This document shows positions 22,219 to 35,275 of a stretch of 64,000 bases of DNA, piece after piece. Numbering within the stretch: the first letter of the stretch is position 1; each line of letters starts with the position of its first letter. Under the pieces are notes generated by a model. That model searched no databases, was not told the DNA's origin, and saw nothing but the letters and a program-made list of their open reading frames with translations. The translations under genes and the position numbers were made by a program. Origin of the DNA: Siphonodentalium dalli (Eukaryota > Mollusca > Scaphopoda > Gadilida > Siphonodentaliidae); the NCBI GenBank assembly GCA_032622095.1, contig CP136064.1, forward strand, positions 135,541,129-135,605,128. Direction: 5' to 3'.

Positions 22219-23924
22219 GTACAAGAAAATTCGAATGTTGAACGAATGTTGAATGTTGAATGTTGTGCCAATTTCACGCGAATGTTGAACGAATGTTGAA
22301 TGTTGTGCCAATTTCACGCGAATGTTGAACGAATGTTGCATGTTCTTTCTGTTCAACATTCGCCAGCGAAAACCACACATGCAGGCGTGGGCCCTATGGA
22401 GAATTAAAGTACCATAAGGGTATAATGCCTGCATATATGGGCCCGATCCGATCATGCGTATATGATGTGCCCCCTCTCTCCCCCGGAATTGAAATTGCTC
22501 AAAAATGAGCGTGATTTGAAATTGCTCAAAAATGAGCGTCGAGGTATCCAATACTCATTTTGATAGGAGTGCTATGTATACGACCCACTAAATCCATTCA
22601 CATTAAAACAATTTATGTACAAGAAAAATCGAATGTTAAAATTGCTCAAAAATGAGCATCGAAGTATCGAATACTCTAATTTTGATAGGGGTGCTATATA
22701 TACGACCCACTCAATCCATTCACGTTCAAAAACAAATGTACAAGAAAATTCGAATGTTGAACGAATGTTGAATGTTGAATGTTGTGCCAACTTCACGCGA
22801 ATGTTGAATGAATGTTGCATGTTCTTTCTGTTCAACATTCGCCAGCGAAAACCACACATGCTAGGCGTGGGCCCTATGGAGAATTAAAGTACCATCGGGG
22901 TATAATGCCTGCATATATGGGCCGGAACCGATCATGCGTATATGATGTGCCCCCTATCTCCCCCGGAATTGAAATTGCTCAAAAATGAGCGTGATTTGAA
23001 ATTGCTCAAAAATGAGCGTCGAGGTATCCAATAATCATTTTGATAAGAGTGCTATGTATACGACCCACTAAATCCATTCACATTAAAACAATTTATGTAC
23101 AAGAAAAATCGAATGTTAAAATTGCTCAAAAATGAGCATCGAAGTATCGAATACTCTAATTTTGATAGGGGTGCTATATATACGACCCACTCAATCCATT
23201 CACGTTCAAAAACAAATGTACAAGAAAATTCGAATGTTGAACGAATGTTGAATGTTGAATGTTGTGCCAACTTCACGCGAATGTTGAACGAATGTTGCAT
23301 GTTCTTTCTGTTCAACATTCGCCAGCGAAAACCACACATGCTAGGCGTGGGCCCTATGGAGAATTAAAGTACCATCAGGGTATAATGCCTGCATATATGG
23401 GCCCGATCCGATCATGCGTATATGATGTGCCCCCTCTCTCCCCCCGGAATTGAAATTGCTCAAAAATGAGCGTGATTTGAAATTGCTCAAAAATGAGCGT
23501 CGAGGTATCCAATTCTCATTTTGATAAGAGTGCTATGTATACGACCCACTAAATCCATTCACATTAAAACAATTTATGTACAAGAAAAATCGAATGTTAA
23601 AATTGCTCAAAAATGAGCATCGAAGTATCGAATACTCTAATTTTGATATGGGTGCTATATATACGACCCACTCAATCCATTCACGTTCAAAAACAAATGT
23701 ACAAGAAAATTCGAATGTTGAACGAATGTTGAATGTTGTGCCAACTTCACGCGAATGTTGAACGAATGTTGCATGTTCTTTCTGTTCAACATTCGCCAGC
23801 GAAAACCACACATACAGGCGTGGGCCCTATGGAGAATTAAAGTACCATCAGGGTATAATGCCTGCATATATGGGCCCGATCCGATCGTGCGTATATGATG
23901 TGCACCCTCTCTCCCCCCGGAATT

Positions 23925-23965
23925 GAAATTGCTCAAAAAACCACACATGCTAGGCGTGGGCCCTA
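23925..23965 (-). repeat. deleted unit junction in right arm
   Basis: A unit jumps from GAAATTGCTCAAAAA directly to AACCACACATGCTAGGC at about 23,939, skipping roughly 330 bases of the normal unit including half-units A and B. The remaining 180-base fragment carries only the CCACACATG...GGGCCC...CTCAAAA segment. This is an internal deletion. Confidence 0.8.
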
Positions 23966-24615
23966 TGGAGAATTAAAGTACCATCAGGGTATAATGCCTG
24001 CATATATGGGCCCGATCCGATCATGAGTATATGATGTGCCCCCTCTCTCCCCCCGGAATTGAAATTGCTCAAAAATGAGCGTGATTTGAAATTGCTCAAA
24101 AATGAGCGTCGATGTATCCAATAATCATTTTGATAAGAGTGCTATGTATACGACCCACTAAATCCATTCACATTAAAACAATTTATGTACAAGAAAAATC
24201 GAATGTTAAAATTGCTCAAAAATGAGCATCGAAGTATCGAAATACTCTAATTTTGATAGGGGTGCTATATATACGACCCACTCAATCCATTCACGTTCAA
24301 AAACAAATGTACAAGAAAATTCGAATGTTGAACGAATGTTGAATGTTGTGCCAACTTCACGCGAATGTTGAACGAATGTTGCATGTTCTTTCTGTTCAAC
24401 ATTCGCCAGCGAAAACCACACATGCTAGGCGTGGGCCCTATGGAGAATTAAAGTACCATCAGGGTATAATGCCTGCATATATGGGCCCGATCCGATCATG
24501 CGTATATGATGTGCCCCCTCTCTCCCCCGGAATTGAAATTGCTCAAAAATGAGCGTGATTTGAAATTGCTCAAAAATGAGCGTCGATGTATCCAATACTC
24601 ATTTTGATAAGAGTG

Positions 24616-27600
24616 CTATGTATACGACCCACTAAATCCATTCACATTAAAACAATTTATGTACAAGAAAAATCGAATGTTAAAATTGCTCAAAAATGAG
24701 CATCGAAGTATCGAATACTCTAATTTTGATAGGGGTGCTATATATACGACCCACTCAATCCATTCACGTTCAAAAACAAATGTACAAGAAAATTCGAATG
24801 TTGAATGTTGTGCCAATTTCACGCGAATGTTGAACGAATGTTGCATGTTCTTTCTGTTCAACATTCGCCAGCGAAAACCACACATGCTAGGCGTGGGCCC
24901 TATGGAGAATTAAAGTACCATCAGGGTATAATGCCTGCATATATGGGCCCGATCCGATCATGCGTATATGATGTGCCCCTCGCTCCCCCGGAATTGAAAT
25001 TGCTCAAAAATGAGCGTGATTTGAAATTGCTCAAAAATGAGCGTCGAGGTGTCCAATAATCATTTTGATAGGAGTGCTATGTATACGACCCACTAAATCC
25101 ATTGACATTAAAATAATTTCTGTACAAGAAAAATCGAATGTTAAAATTGCTCAAAAATGAGCATCGAAGTATCGAATACTCTAATTTTGATAGGGGTTAT
25201 ATATATACGACCCACTCAATCCATTCACGTTCAAAAACAAATGTACAAGAAAATTCGAATGTTGAATGTTGTGCCAACTTCACGCGAACGTTGAACGAAT
25301 GTTGCATGTTCTTTCTGTTCAACATTCGCCAGCGAAAACCACACATGCTAGGCGTGGGCCCTATGGATAATTAAAGTACCATCGGGGTATAATGCCTGCA
25401 TATATGGGACCGAACCGATCATGCGTATATGATGTGCCCCCTATCTCCCCCGGAATTGAAATTGCTCAAAAATGAGCGTGATTTGAAATTGCTCAAAAAT
25501 GAGCGTCGAGGTATCCAATAATCATTTTGATAAGAGTGCTATGTATACGACCCACTAAATCCATTGACACTAAAACAATTTATGTACAAGAAAAATCGAA
25601 TGTTAAAATTGCTCAAAAATGAGCATCGAAGTATCGAATACTCTAATTTTGATAGGGGTGCTATATATACGACCCACTCAATCCATTCACGTTCAAAAAC
25701 AAATGTACAAGAAAATTCGAATGTTGAACGAATGTTGAATGTTGAATGTTGTGCCAACTTCACGCGAATGTTGAATGAATGTTGCATGTTCTTTCTGTTC
25801 AACATTCGCCAGTGAAAACCACACATGCTAGGCGTGGGCCCTATGGAGAATTAAAGTACCATCGGGGTATAATGCCTGCATATATGGGCCGGATCCGATC
25901 ATGCGTATATGATGTGCCCCCTATCTCCCCCGGAATTGAAATTGCTCAAAAATGAGCGTGATTTGAAATTGCTCAAAAATGAGCGTCGAGGTATCCAATA
26001 ATCATTTTGATAAGAGTGCTATGTATACGACCCACTAAATCCATTCACATTAAAACAATTTATGTACAAGAAAAATCGAATGTTAAAATTGCTCAAAAAT
26101 GAGCATCGAAGTATCGAATACTCTAATTTTGATAGGGGTGCTATATATACGACCCACTCAATCCATTCACGTTCAAAAACAAATGTACAAGAAAATTCGA
26201 ATGTTGAACGAATGTTGAATGTTGAATGTTGTGCCAACTTCGCGCGAATGTTGAACGAATGTTGCATGTTCTTTCTGTTGAACATTCGCCAGCGAAAACC
26301 ACACATGCTAGGCGTGGGCCCTATGGAGAATTAAAGTACCATCAGGGTATAATGCCTGCATATATGGGCCCGATCCGATCATGCGTATATGATGTGCCCC
26401 CTCTCTCCCCCCGGAATTGAAATTGCTCAAAAAAATGAGCGTGATTTGAAATTGCTCAAAAATGAGCGTCGAGGTGTCCAATAATCATTTTGATAGGAGT
26501 GCTATGTATACGACCCACTAAATCCATTCACATTAAAACAATTTATGTACAAGAAAAAAAGAATGTTAAAATTGCTATGGAATGTGCATCGAAGTATCGA
26601 ATACTCTAATTTTGATAGGGGTGTTATATATACGACCCACTCAATCCATTCACGTTCAAAAACAAATGTACAAGAAAATTCGAATGTTGAACGAATGTTG
26701 AATGTTGTGCCAACTTCACGCGAATGTTGAACGAATGTTGCATGTTCTTTCTGTTCAACATTCGCCAGCGAAAACCACACATGCTAGGCGTGGGCCCTAT
26801 GGAGAATTAAAGTACCATCAGGGTATAATGCCTGCATATATGGGCCCGATCCGATCGTGCGTATATGATGTGCCCCCTCTCTCCCCCCGGAATTGAAATT
26901 GCTCAAAAATGAGCGTGATTTGAAATTGCTCAAAAATGAGCGTCGAGGTATCCAATAATCATTTTGATAAGAGTGCTATGTATACGACCCACTAAATCCA
27001 TTCACATTAAAACAATTTATGTACAAGAAAAAAAGAATGTTAAAATTGCTCAAAAATGAGCATCGAAGTATCGAATACTCTAATTTTGATAGGGGTGCTA
27101 TATATACGACCCACTCAATCCATTCACGTTCAAAAACAAATGTACAAGAAAATTCGAATGTTGAACGAATGTTGAATGTTGTGCCAACTTCACGCGAATG
27201 TTGAACGGATGTTGCATGTTCTTTCTGTTCAACATTCGCCAGCGAAAACCACACATGCAGGCGTGGGCCCTATGGAGATTTAAAGTACCATAAGGGTATA
27301 ATGCCTGCATATATGGGCCCGATCCGATCATGCGTATATGATGTGCCCCCTCTCTCCCCCGGAATTGAAATTGCTCAAAAATGAGCGTGATTTGAAATTG
27401 CTCAAAAATGAGCGTCGATGTATCCAATAATCATTTTGATAAGAGTGCTATGTATACGACCCACTAAATCCATTCACATTAAAACAATTTATGTACAAGA
27501 AAAATCGAATGTTAAAATTGCTCAAAAATGAGCATCGAATACTCTAATTTTGATAGGGGTGCTATATATACGACCCACTCAATCCATTCACGTTCAAAAA

Positions 27601-30600
27601 CAAATGTACAAGAAAATTCGAATGTTGAACGAATGTTGAATGTTGTGCCAACTTCACGCGAATGTTGAACGAATGTTGCATGTTCTTTCTGTTGAACATT
27701 CGCCAGCGAAAACCACACATGCTAGGCGTGGGCCCTATGGAGAATTAAAGTACCATCAGGGTATAATGCCTGCATCTATGGGCCCGATCCGATCATGAGT
27801 ATATGATGTGCCCCCTCTCTCCCCACGGAATTGAAATTTCTCAAAAATGAGCGTGATTTGAAATTGCTCAAAAATGAGCGTCGATGTATCCAATAATCAT
27901 TTTGATAAGAATGCTATGTATACGACCCACTAAATCCATTCACATTAAAACAATTTATGTACAAGAAAAATCGAATGTTAAAATTGCTCAAAAATGAGCA
28001 TCGAAGTATCGAATACTCTAATTTTGATAGGGGTGCTATATATACGACCCACTCAATCCATTCACGTTCAAAAACAAATGTACAAGAAAATTCGAATGTT
28101 GAACGAATGTTGAATGTTGAATGTTGTGCCAACTTCACGCGAATGTTGAACGAATGTTGCATGTTCTTTCTGTTCAACATTCGCCAGCGAAAACCACACA
28201 TGCTAGGCGTGGGCCCTATGGAGAATTAAAGTACCATCAGGGTATAATGCTTGCATATATGGGCCCGATCCGATCATGAGTATATGATGTGCCCCCTCTC
28301 TCCCCCCGGAATTGAAATTGCTCAAAAATGAGCGTGATTTGAAATTGCTCAAAAATGAGCGTCGATGTATCCAATAATCATTTTGATAAGAGTGCTATGT
28401 ATACGACCCACTAAATCCATTCACATTAAAACAATTTATGTACAAGAAAAATCGAATGTTAAAATTGCTCAAAAATGAGCATCGAAGTATCGAATACTCT
28501 AATTTTGATAGGGGTTCTATATATACGACCCACTCAATCCATTCACGTTCAAAAACAAATGTACAAGAAAATTCGAATGTTGAACGAATGTTGAATGTTG
28601 TGCCAACTTCACGCGAATGTTGAACGAATGTTGCATGTTCTTTCTGTTCAACATTCGCCAGCGAAAACCACACATTGCAGACGTGGGCCCTATGGAGAAT
28701 TAAAGTACCATCAGGGTATAATGCCTGCATATATGGGCCCGATCCGATCATGCGTATATGGAATTGAAATTGCTCAAAAATGAGCGTGATTGAAATTGCT
28801 CAAAAATGAGCGTCGATGTATCCAATAATCATTTTGATAAGAGTGCTATGTATACGACCCACTAAATCCATTGACATTAAAACAATTTATGTACAAGAAA
28901 AATCGAATGTTAAAATTGCTATGGAATGTGCATCGAAGTATCGAATACTCTAATTTTGATAGGGGTGCTATATATACGACCCACTCAATCCATTCACGTT
29001 CAAAAACAAATGTACAAGAAAATTCGAATGTTGAACGAATGTTGAATGTTGTGCCAACTTCACGCGAATGTTGAACGAATGTTGCATGTTCTTTCTGTTC
29101 AACATTCGCCAGCGAAAACCACACATGCTAGGCGTGGGCCCTATGGAGAATTAAAGTACCATCAGGGTATAATGCCTGCATATATGGGCCCGATCCGATC
29201 ATGAGTATATGATGTGCCCCCTCTCTCCCCCCGGAATTGAAATTGCTCAAAAATGAGCGTGATTTGAAATTGCTCAAAAATGAGCGTCGATGCATCCAAT
29301 AATCATTTTGATAAGAGTGCTATATGTATACGACCCACTAAATCCATTCACATTAAAACAATTTATGTACAAGAAAAATCGAATGTTAAAATTGCTCAAA
29401 AATGAGCATCGAAGTATCGAATACTCTAATTTTGATAGGGGTGCTATATATACGACCCACTCAATCCATTCACGTTCAAAAACAAATGTACAAGAAAATT
29501 CGAATGTTGAACGAATGTTGAATGTTGTGCCAACTTCACGCGAATGTTGAACGAATGTTGCATGTTCTTTCTGTTCAACATTCGCCAGCGAAAACCACAC
29601 ATGCTAGGCGTGGGCCCTATGGAGAATTAAAGTACCATCAGGGTATAATGCCTGCATATATGGGCCCGATCCGATCATGCATATATGATGTGCCCCCTCT
29701 CTCCCCCGGAATTGAAATTGCTCAAAAATGAGCGTGATTTGAAATTGCTCAAAAATGAGCGTCGATGTATCCAATACTCATTTTGATAAGAGTGCTATGT
29801 ATACGACCCACTAAATCCATTCACATTAAAACAATTTATGTACAAGAAAAATCGAATGTTAAAATTGCTCAAAAATGAGCATCGAAGTATCGAATACTCT
29901 AATTTTGATAGGGGTGCTATATATACGACCCACTCAATCCATTCACGTTCAAAAACAAATGTACAAGAAAATTCGAATGTTGAATGTTGAATGTTGTGCC
30001 AATTTCACGCGAATGTTGAACGAATGTTGCATGTTCTTTCTGTTCAACATTCGCCAGCGAAAACCACACATGCTAGGCGTGGGCCCTATGGAGAATTAAA
30101 GTACCATCAGGGTATAATGCCTGCATATATGGGCCCGATCCGATCATGCGTATATGATGTGCCCCTCGCTCCCCCGGAATTGAAATTGCTCAAAAATGAG
30201 CGTGATTTGAAATTGCTCAAAAATGAGCGTCGAGGTGTCCAATAATCATTTTGATAGGAGTGCTATGTATACGACCCACTAAATCCATTGACATTAAAAC
30301 AATTTATGTACAAGAAAAATCGAATGTTAAAATTGCTCAAAAATGAGCATCGAAGTATCGAATACTCTAATTTTGATAGGGGTTCTATATATACGACCCA
30401 CTCAATCCATTCACGTTCAAAAACAAATGTACAAGAAAATTCGAATGTTGAATGTTGTGCCAACTTCACGCGAATGTTGAACGAATGTTGCATGTTCTTT
30501 CTGTTCAACATTCGCCAGCGAAAACCACACATGCTAGGCGTGGGCCCTATGGATAATTAAAGTACCATCGGGGTATAATGCCTGCATATATGGGACCGAA

Positions 30601-32130
30601 CCGATCATGCGTATATGATGTGCCCCCTATCTCCACCGGAATTGAAATTGCTCAAAAATGAGCGTGATTTGAAATTGCTCAAAAATGAGCGTCGAGGTAT
30701 CCAATAATCATTTTGATAAGAGTGCTATGTATACGACCCACTAAATCCATTGACACTAAAACAATTTATGTACAAGAAAAATCGAATGTTAAAATTGCTC
30801 AAAAATGAGCATCGAAGTATCGAATACTCTAATTTTGATAGGGGTGATATATATACGACCCACTCAATCCATTCACGTTCAAAAACAAATGTACAAGAAA
30901 ATTCGAATGTTGAACGAATGTTGAATGTTGAATGTTGTGCCAACTTCACGCGAATGTTGAATGAATGTTGCATGTTCTTTCTGTTCAACATTCGCCAGCG
31001 AAAACCACACATGCAGGCGTGGGCCCTATGGAGAATTAAAGTACCATCAGGGTATAATGCCTGCATATATGGGCCCGATCCGATCATGCGTATATGATGT
31101 GCCCCCTCTCTCCCCCCGGAATTGAAATCGCTCAAAAATGAGCGTGATTTGAAATTGCTCAAAAATGAGCGTCGATGTATCCAATAATCATTTTGATAAG
31201 AGTGCTATGTATACGACCCACTAAATCCATTCACATTAAAACAATTTATGTACAAGAAAAAAAGAATGTTAAAATTGCTCAAAAATGAGCATCGAAGTAT
31301 CGAATACTCTAATTTTGATAGGGGTGCTATATATACGACCCACTCAATCCATTCACGTTCAAAAACAAATGTACAAGAAAATTCGAATGTTGAACGAATG
31401 TTGAATGTTGTGCCAACTTCACGCGAATGTTGAACGAATGTTGCATGTTCTTTCTGTTCAACATTCGCCAGCGAAAACCACACATGCTAGGCGTGGGCCC
31501 TATGGAGAATTAAAGTACCATCGGGGTATAATGCCTGCATATATGGGCCCGATCCGATCGTGCGTATATGATGTGCCCCCACTCTCCCGCAGGAATTGAA
31601 ATTGCTCAAAAATGAGCGTGATTTGAAATTGCTCAAAAATGAGCGTCGAGGTATCCAATAATCATTTTGATAAGAGTGCTATGTATACGACCCACTAAAT
31701 CCATTCACATTAAAACAATTTATGTACAAGAAAAAAAGAATGTTAAAATTGCTCAAAAATGAGCATCGAAGTATCGAATACTCTAATTTTGATAGGGGTG
31801 CTATATATACGACCCACTCAATCCATTCACGTTCAAAAACAAATGTACAAGAAAATTCGAATGTTGAACGAATGTTGAATGTTGTGCCAACTTCACGCGA
31901 ATGTTGAACGGATGTTGCATGTTCTTTCTGTTCAACATTCGCCAGCGAAAACCACACATGCAGGCGTGGGCCCTATGGAGATTTAAAGTACCATCAGGGT
32001 ATAATGCCTGCATATATGGGCCCGATCCGATCATGCGTATATGATGTGCCCCCTCTCTCCCCCGGAATTGAAATTGCTCAAAAATGAGCGTGATTTGAAA
32101 TTGCTCAAAAATGAGCGTCGATGTATCCAA
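24616..32130 (-). repeat. ~5-kb segmental duplication within right arm
   Basis: Rare unit variants recur in the same order at long offsets. The unit with GTGCCCCTCGCTCCCCC at about 24,972 recurs at about 30,158 (offset 5,186). The ATTGACACTAAAACAATT unit at 25,563 recurs at 30,749 (offset 5,186). The AAAAAAAGAATGTTAAAATT units with the GAACGGATGTTGC variant at 27,205 recur at 31,908 (offset 4,703). The change of offset equals one unit, so a multi-unit block was duplicated and one unit gained or lost. Confidence 0.8.
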
Positions 32131-33102
32131 TAATCATTTTGATAAGAGTGCTATGTATACGACCCACTAAATCCATTCACATTAAAACAATTTATGTACA
32201 AGAAAAATCGAATGTTAAAATTGCTCAAAAATGAGCATCGAAGTATCGAATACTCTAATTTTGATAGGGGTGCTATATATACGACCCACTCAATCCATTC
32301 ACGTTCAAAAACAAATGTACAAGAAAATTCGAATGTTGAACGAATGTTGAATGTTGAATGTTGTGCCAACTTCACGCGAATGTTGAACGAATGTTGCATG
32401 TTCTTTCTGTTGAACATTCGCCAGCGAAAACCACACATGCTAGGCGTGGGCCCTATGGAGAATTAAAGTACCATCAGGGTATAATGCCTGCATATATGGG
32501 CCCGATCCGATCATGAGTATATGATGTGCCCCCTCTCTCCCCCCGGAATTGAAATTGCTCAAAAATGAGCGTGATTTGAAATTGCTCAAAAATGAGCGTC
32601 GATGTATCCAATAATCATTTTGATAAGAGTGCTATGTATACGACCCACTAAATCCATTCACATTAAAACAATTTATGTACAAGAAAAATCGAATGTTAAA
32701 ATTGCTCAAAAATGAGCATCGAAGTATCGAATACTCTAATTTTGATAGGGGTGCTATATATACGACCCACTCAATCCATTCACGTTCAAAAACAAATGTA
32801 CAAGAAAATTCGAATGTTGAACGAATGTTGAATGTTGTGCCGACTTCACGCGAATGTTGAACGAATGTTGCATGTTCTTTCTGTTCAACATTCGCCAGCG
32901 AAAACCACACATGCAGACGTGGGCCCTATGGAGAATTAAAGTACCATCAGGGTATAATGCCTGCATATATGGGCCCGATCCGATCATGCGTATATGGTGT
33001 GCCCCCTATCTCCCCCGGAATTGAAATTGCTCAAAAATGAGCGTGATTGAAATTGCTCAAAAATGAGCGTCGAGGTATCCAATAATCATTTTGATAAGAG
33101 TG

Positions 33103-34801
33103 CTATGTATACGACCCACTAAATCCATTGACATTAAAACAATTTATGTACAAGAAAAATCGAATGTTAAAATTGCTCAAAAATGAGCATCGAAGTATCG
33201 AATACTCTAATTTTGATAGGGGTTCTATATATACGACCCACGCAATCCATTCACTTTCAAAAACAAATGTACAAGAAAATTCGAATGTTGAACGAATGTT
33301 GAATGTTGTGCCAACTTCACGCGAATGTTGAACGAATGTTGCATGTTCTTTCTGTTCAACATTCGCCAGCGAAAACCACACATGCTAGGCGTGGGCCCTA
33401 TGGAGAATTAAAGTACCATCAGGGTATAATGCCTGCATATATGGGCCCGATCCGATCATGCGTATATGATGTGCCCCCTCTCTCCCCCCGGAATTGAAAT
33501 TGCTCAAAAATGAGCGTGATTTTAAATTGCTCAAAAATGAGCGTCGAGGTATCCAATAATCATTTTGATAAGAGTGCTATGTATACGACCCACTAAATCC
33601 ATTCACATTAAAACAATTTATGTACAAGAAAAAAAGAATGTTAAAATTGCTCAAAAATGAGCATCGAAGTATCGAATACTCTAATTTTGATAGGGGTGCT
33701 ATATATACGACCCACTCAATCCATTCACGTTCAAAAACAAATGTACAAGAAAATTCGAATGTTGAACGAATGTTGAATGTTGTGCCAACTTCACGCGAAT
33801 GTTGAACGGATGTTGCATGTTCTTTCTGTTCAACATTCGCCAGCGAAAACCGCACATGCAGACGTGGGCCCTATGGAGAATTAAAGTACCATCAGGGTAT
33901 AATGCCTGCATATATGGGCCCGATCCGATCATGCGTATATGATGTGCCCCCTATCTCCCCCGGAATTGAAATTGCTCAAAAATGAGCGTGATTTGAAATT
34001 GCTCAAAAATGAGCGTCGAGGTATCCAATAATCATTTTGATAAGAGTGCTATGTATACGACCCACTAAATCCATTGACATTAAAACAATTTATGTACAAG
34101 AAAAATCGAATGTTAAAATTGCTCAAAAATGAGCATCGAAGTATCGAATACTCTAATTTTGATAGGAGTGCTATATATACGACCCACTCAATCCATTCAC
34201 ATTCAAAAACAAATGTACAAGAAAATTCGAATGTTGAACGAATGTTGAATGTTGTGCCAACTTCACGCGAATGTTGAACGAATGTTGCATGTTCTTTCTG
34301 TTCAACATTCGCCAGCGAAAACCACACATGCTAGGCGTGGGCCCTATGGAGAATTAAAGAACCATCAGGGTATAATGCCTGCATATATGGGCCCGATCCG
34401 ATCATGCGTATATGATGTGCCCCCTCTCTCCCCCCGGAATTGAAATTGCTCAAAAATGAGCGTGATTTGAAATTGCTCAAAAATGAGCGTCGAGGTATCC
34501 AATACTCATTTTGATAGGAGTGCTATGTATACGACCCACTAAATCCATTGACATTAAAACAATTTATGTACAAGAAAAATCGAATGTTAAAATTGCTCAA
34601 AAATGAGCATCGAAGTATCGAATACTCTAATTTTGATAGGGGTTCTATATATACGACCCACGCAATCCATTCACTTTCAAAAACAAATGTACAAGAAAAT
34701 TCGAATGTTGAACGAATGTTGAATGTTGTGCCAACTTCACGCGAATGTTGAACGAATGTTGCATGTTCTTTCTGTTCAACATTCGCCAGCGAAAACCACA
34801 C
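33103..34801 (-). repeat. 1,420-bp (three-unit) higher-order repeat
   Basis: The private variant GACCCACGCAATCCATTCAC with TTTCAAAAACAAATG occurs at about 33,235 and again at about 34,655, exactly 1,420 bases apart. The flanking units match too. This marks a recent three-unit duplication near the outer edge of the right arm. Confidence 0.75.
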
Positions 34802-35266
34802 ATGCTAGGCGTGGGCCCTATGGAGAATTAAAGTACCATCGGGGTATATTGCCTGCATATATGGGCCCGATCCGATCATGCGTATATGATGTGCCCCCTC
34901 TCTCCCCCGGAATTGAAATTGCTCAAAAATGAGCGTGATTTGAAATTGCTCAAAAATGAGCGTCGAGGTATCCAATAATCATTTTGATAAGAGTGCTATG
35001 TATACGACCCACTAAATCCATTCACATTAAAACAATTTATGTACAAGAAAAATCGAATGTTAAAATTGCTCAAAAATGAGCATCGAAGTATCGAATACTC
35101 TAATTTTGATAGGGGTGTTATATATACGACCCACTCAATCCATTCACGTTCAAAAACAAATGTACAAGAAAATTCGAATGTTGAACGAATGTTGAATGTT
35201 GTGCCAACTTCACGCGAATGTTGAACGAATGTTGAATGTTGAATGTTGTGCTAACTTCACGGACAC

Positions 35267-35275
35267 CCAGTGCGT
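35267..35275. other. 9-bp target-site duplication, right copy
   Basis: CCAGTGCGT, identical to 5,293-5,301, follows the right terminus ...CACGGACAC. It lies inside the LINE codons for N-A-L on the minus strand. Confidence 0.88.

Larger units (their letters stand above)
5302..35266. mobile_element. giant foldback-type transposon, 29,965 bp
   Basis: One insertion unit is defined by three independent signals: inverted outer ends, a flanking 9-bp direct repeat, and an interrupted LINE reading frame. The left end reads GGGTCCGTGAAGTTAGCAC and the right end, reversed, GTGTCCGTGAAGTTAGCAC (one mismatch). Both then enter the same atypical first repeat (two successive GTGAAGTTnGCAC blocks) before joining the regular ~480-bp array. 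Long terminal inverted repeats made of tandem subrepeats around a loop are the defining layout of foldback elements (Drosophila FB, Galileo), and 9-bp duplications fit the Mutator-like class they are related to. No transposase was recognised, so this copy is probably non-autonomous. The class is inferred from structure only. Confidence 0.82.
22219..35266 (-). repeat. right arm: ~480-bp tandem array, about 28 units, inverted
   Basis: The reverse-complement landmark CGAAAACCACACATG occurs at 22,368, 22,848, 23,328 and onward to 34,791, 28 times including one truncated unit. Similarity to the left-arm unit is obvious throughout. Two length classes alternate: about 480 bases, and about 471-474 bases lacking one microrepeat around the CAACATTC run. 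The short class is common here and rare in the left arm. The array begins within the microrepeat zone at 22,219 and ends at the transposon terminus. Frames on both strands are repeat by-products. Confidence 0.95.

Noticed and set aside
5302-35266. Dozens of 60-150-codon frames on both strands of the 480-bp units, often starting MCGFRWRMLNRK or MYKKNRMLKLL
   Set aside because: They exist on both strands of the same repeat, are copied with the unit, are variably interrupted by small changes and have no recognised domain. Their number reflects array copy number, not gene content.
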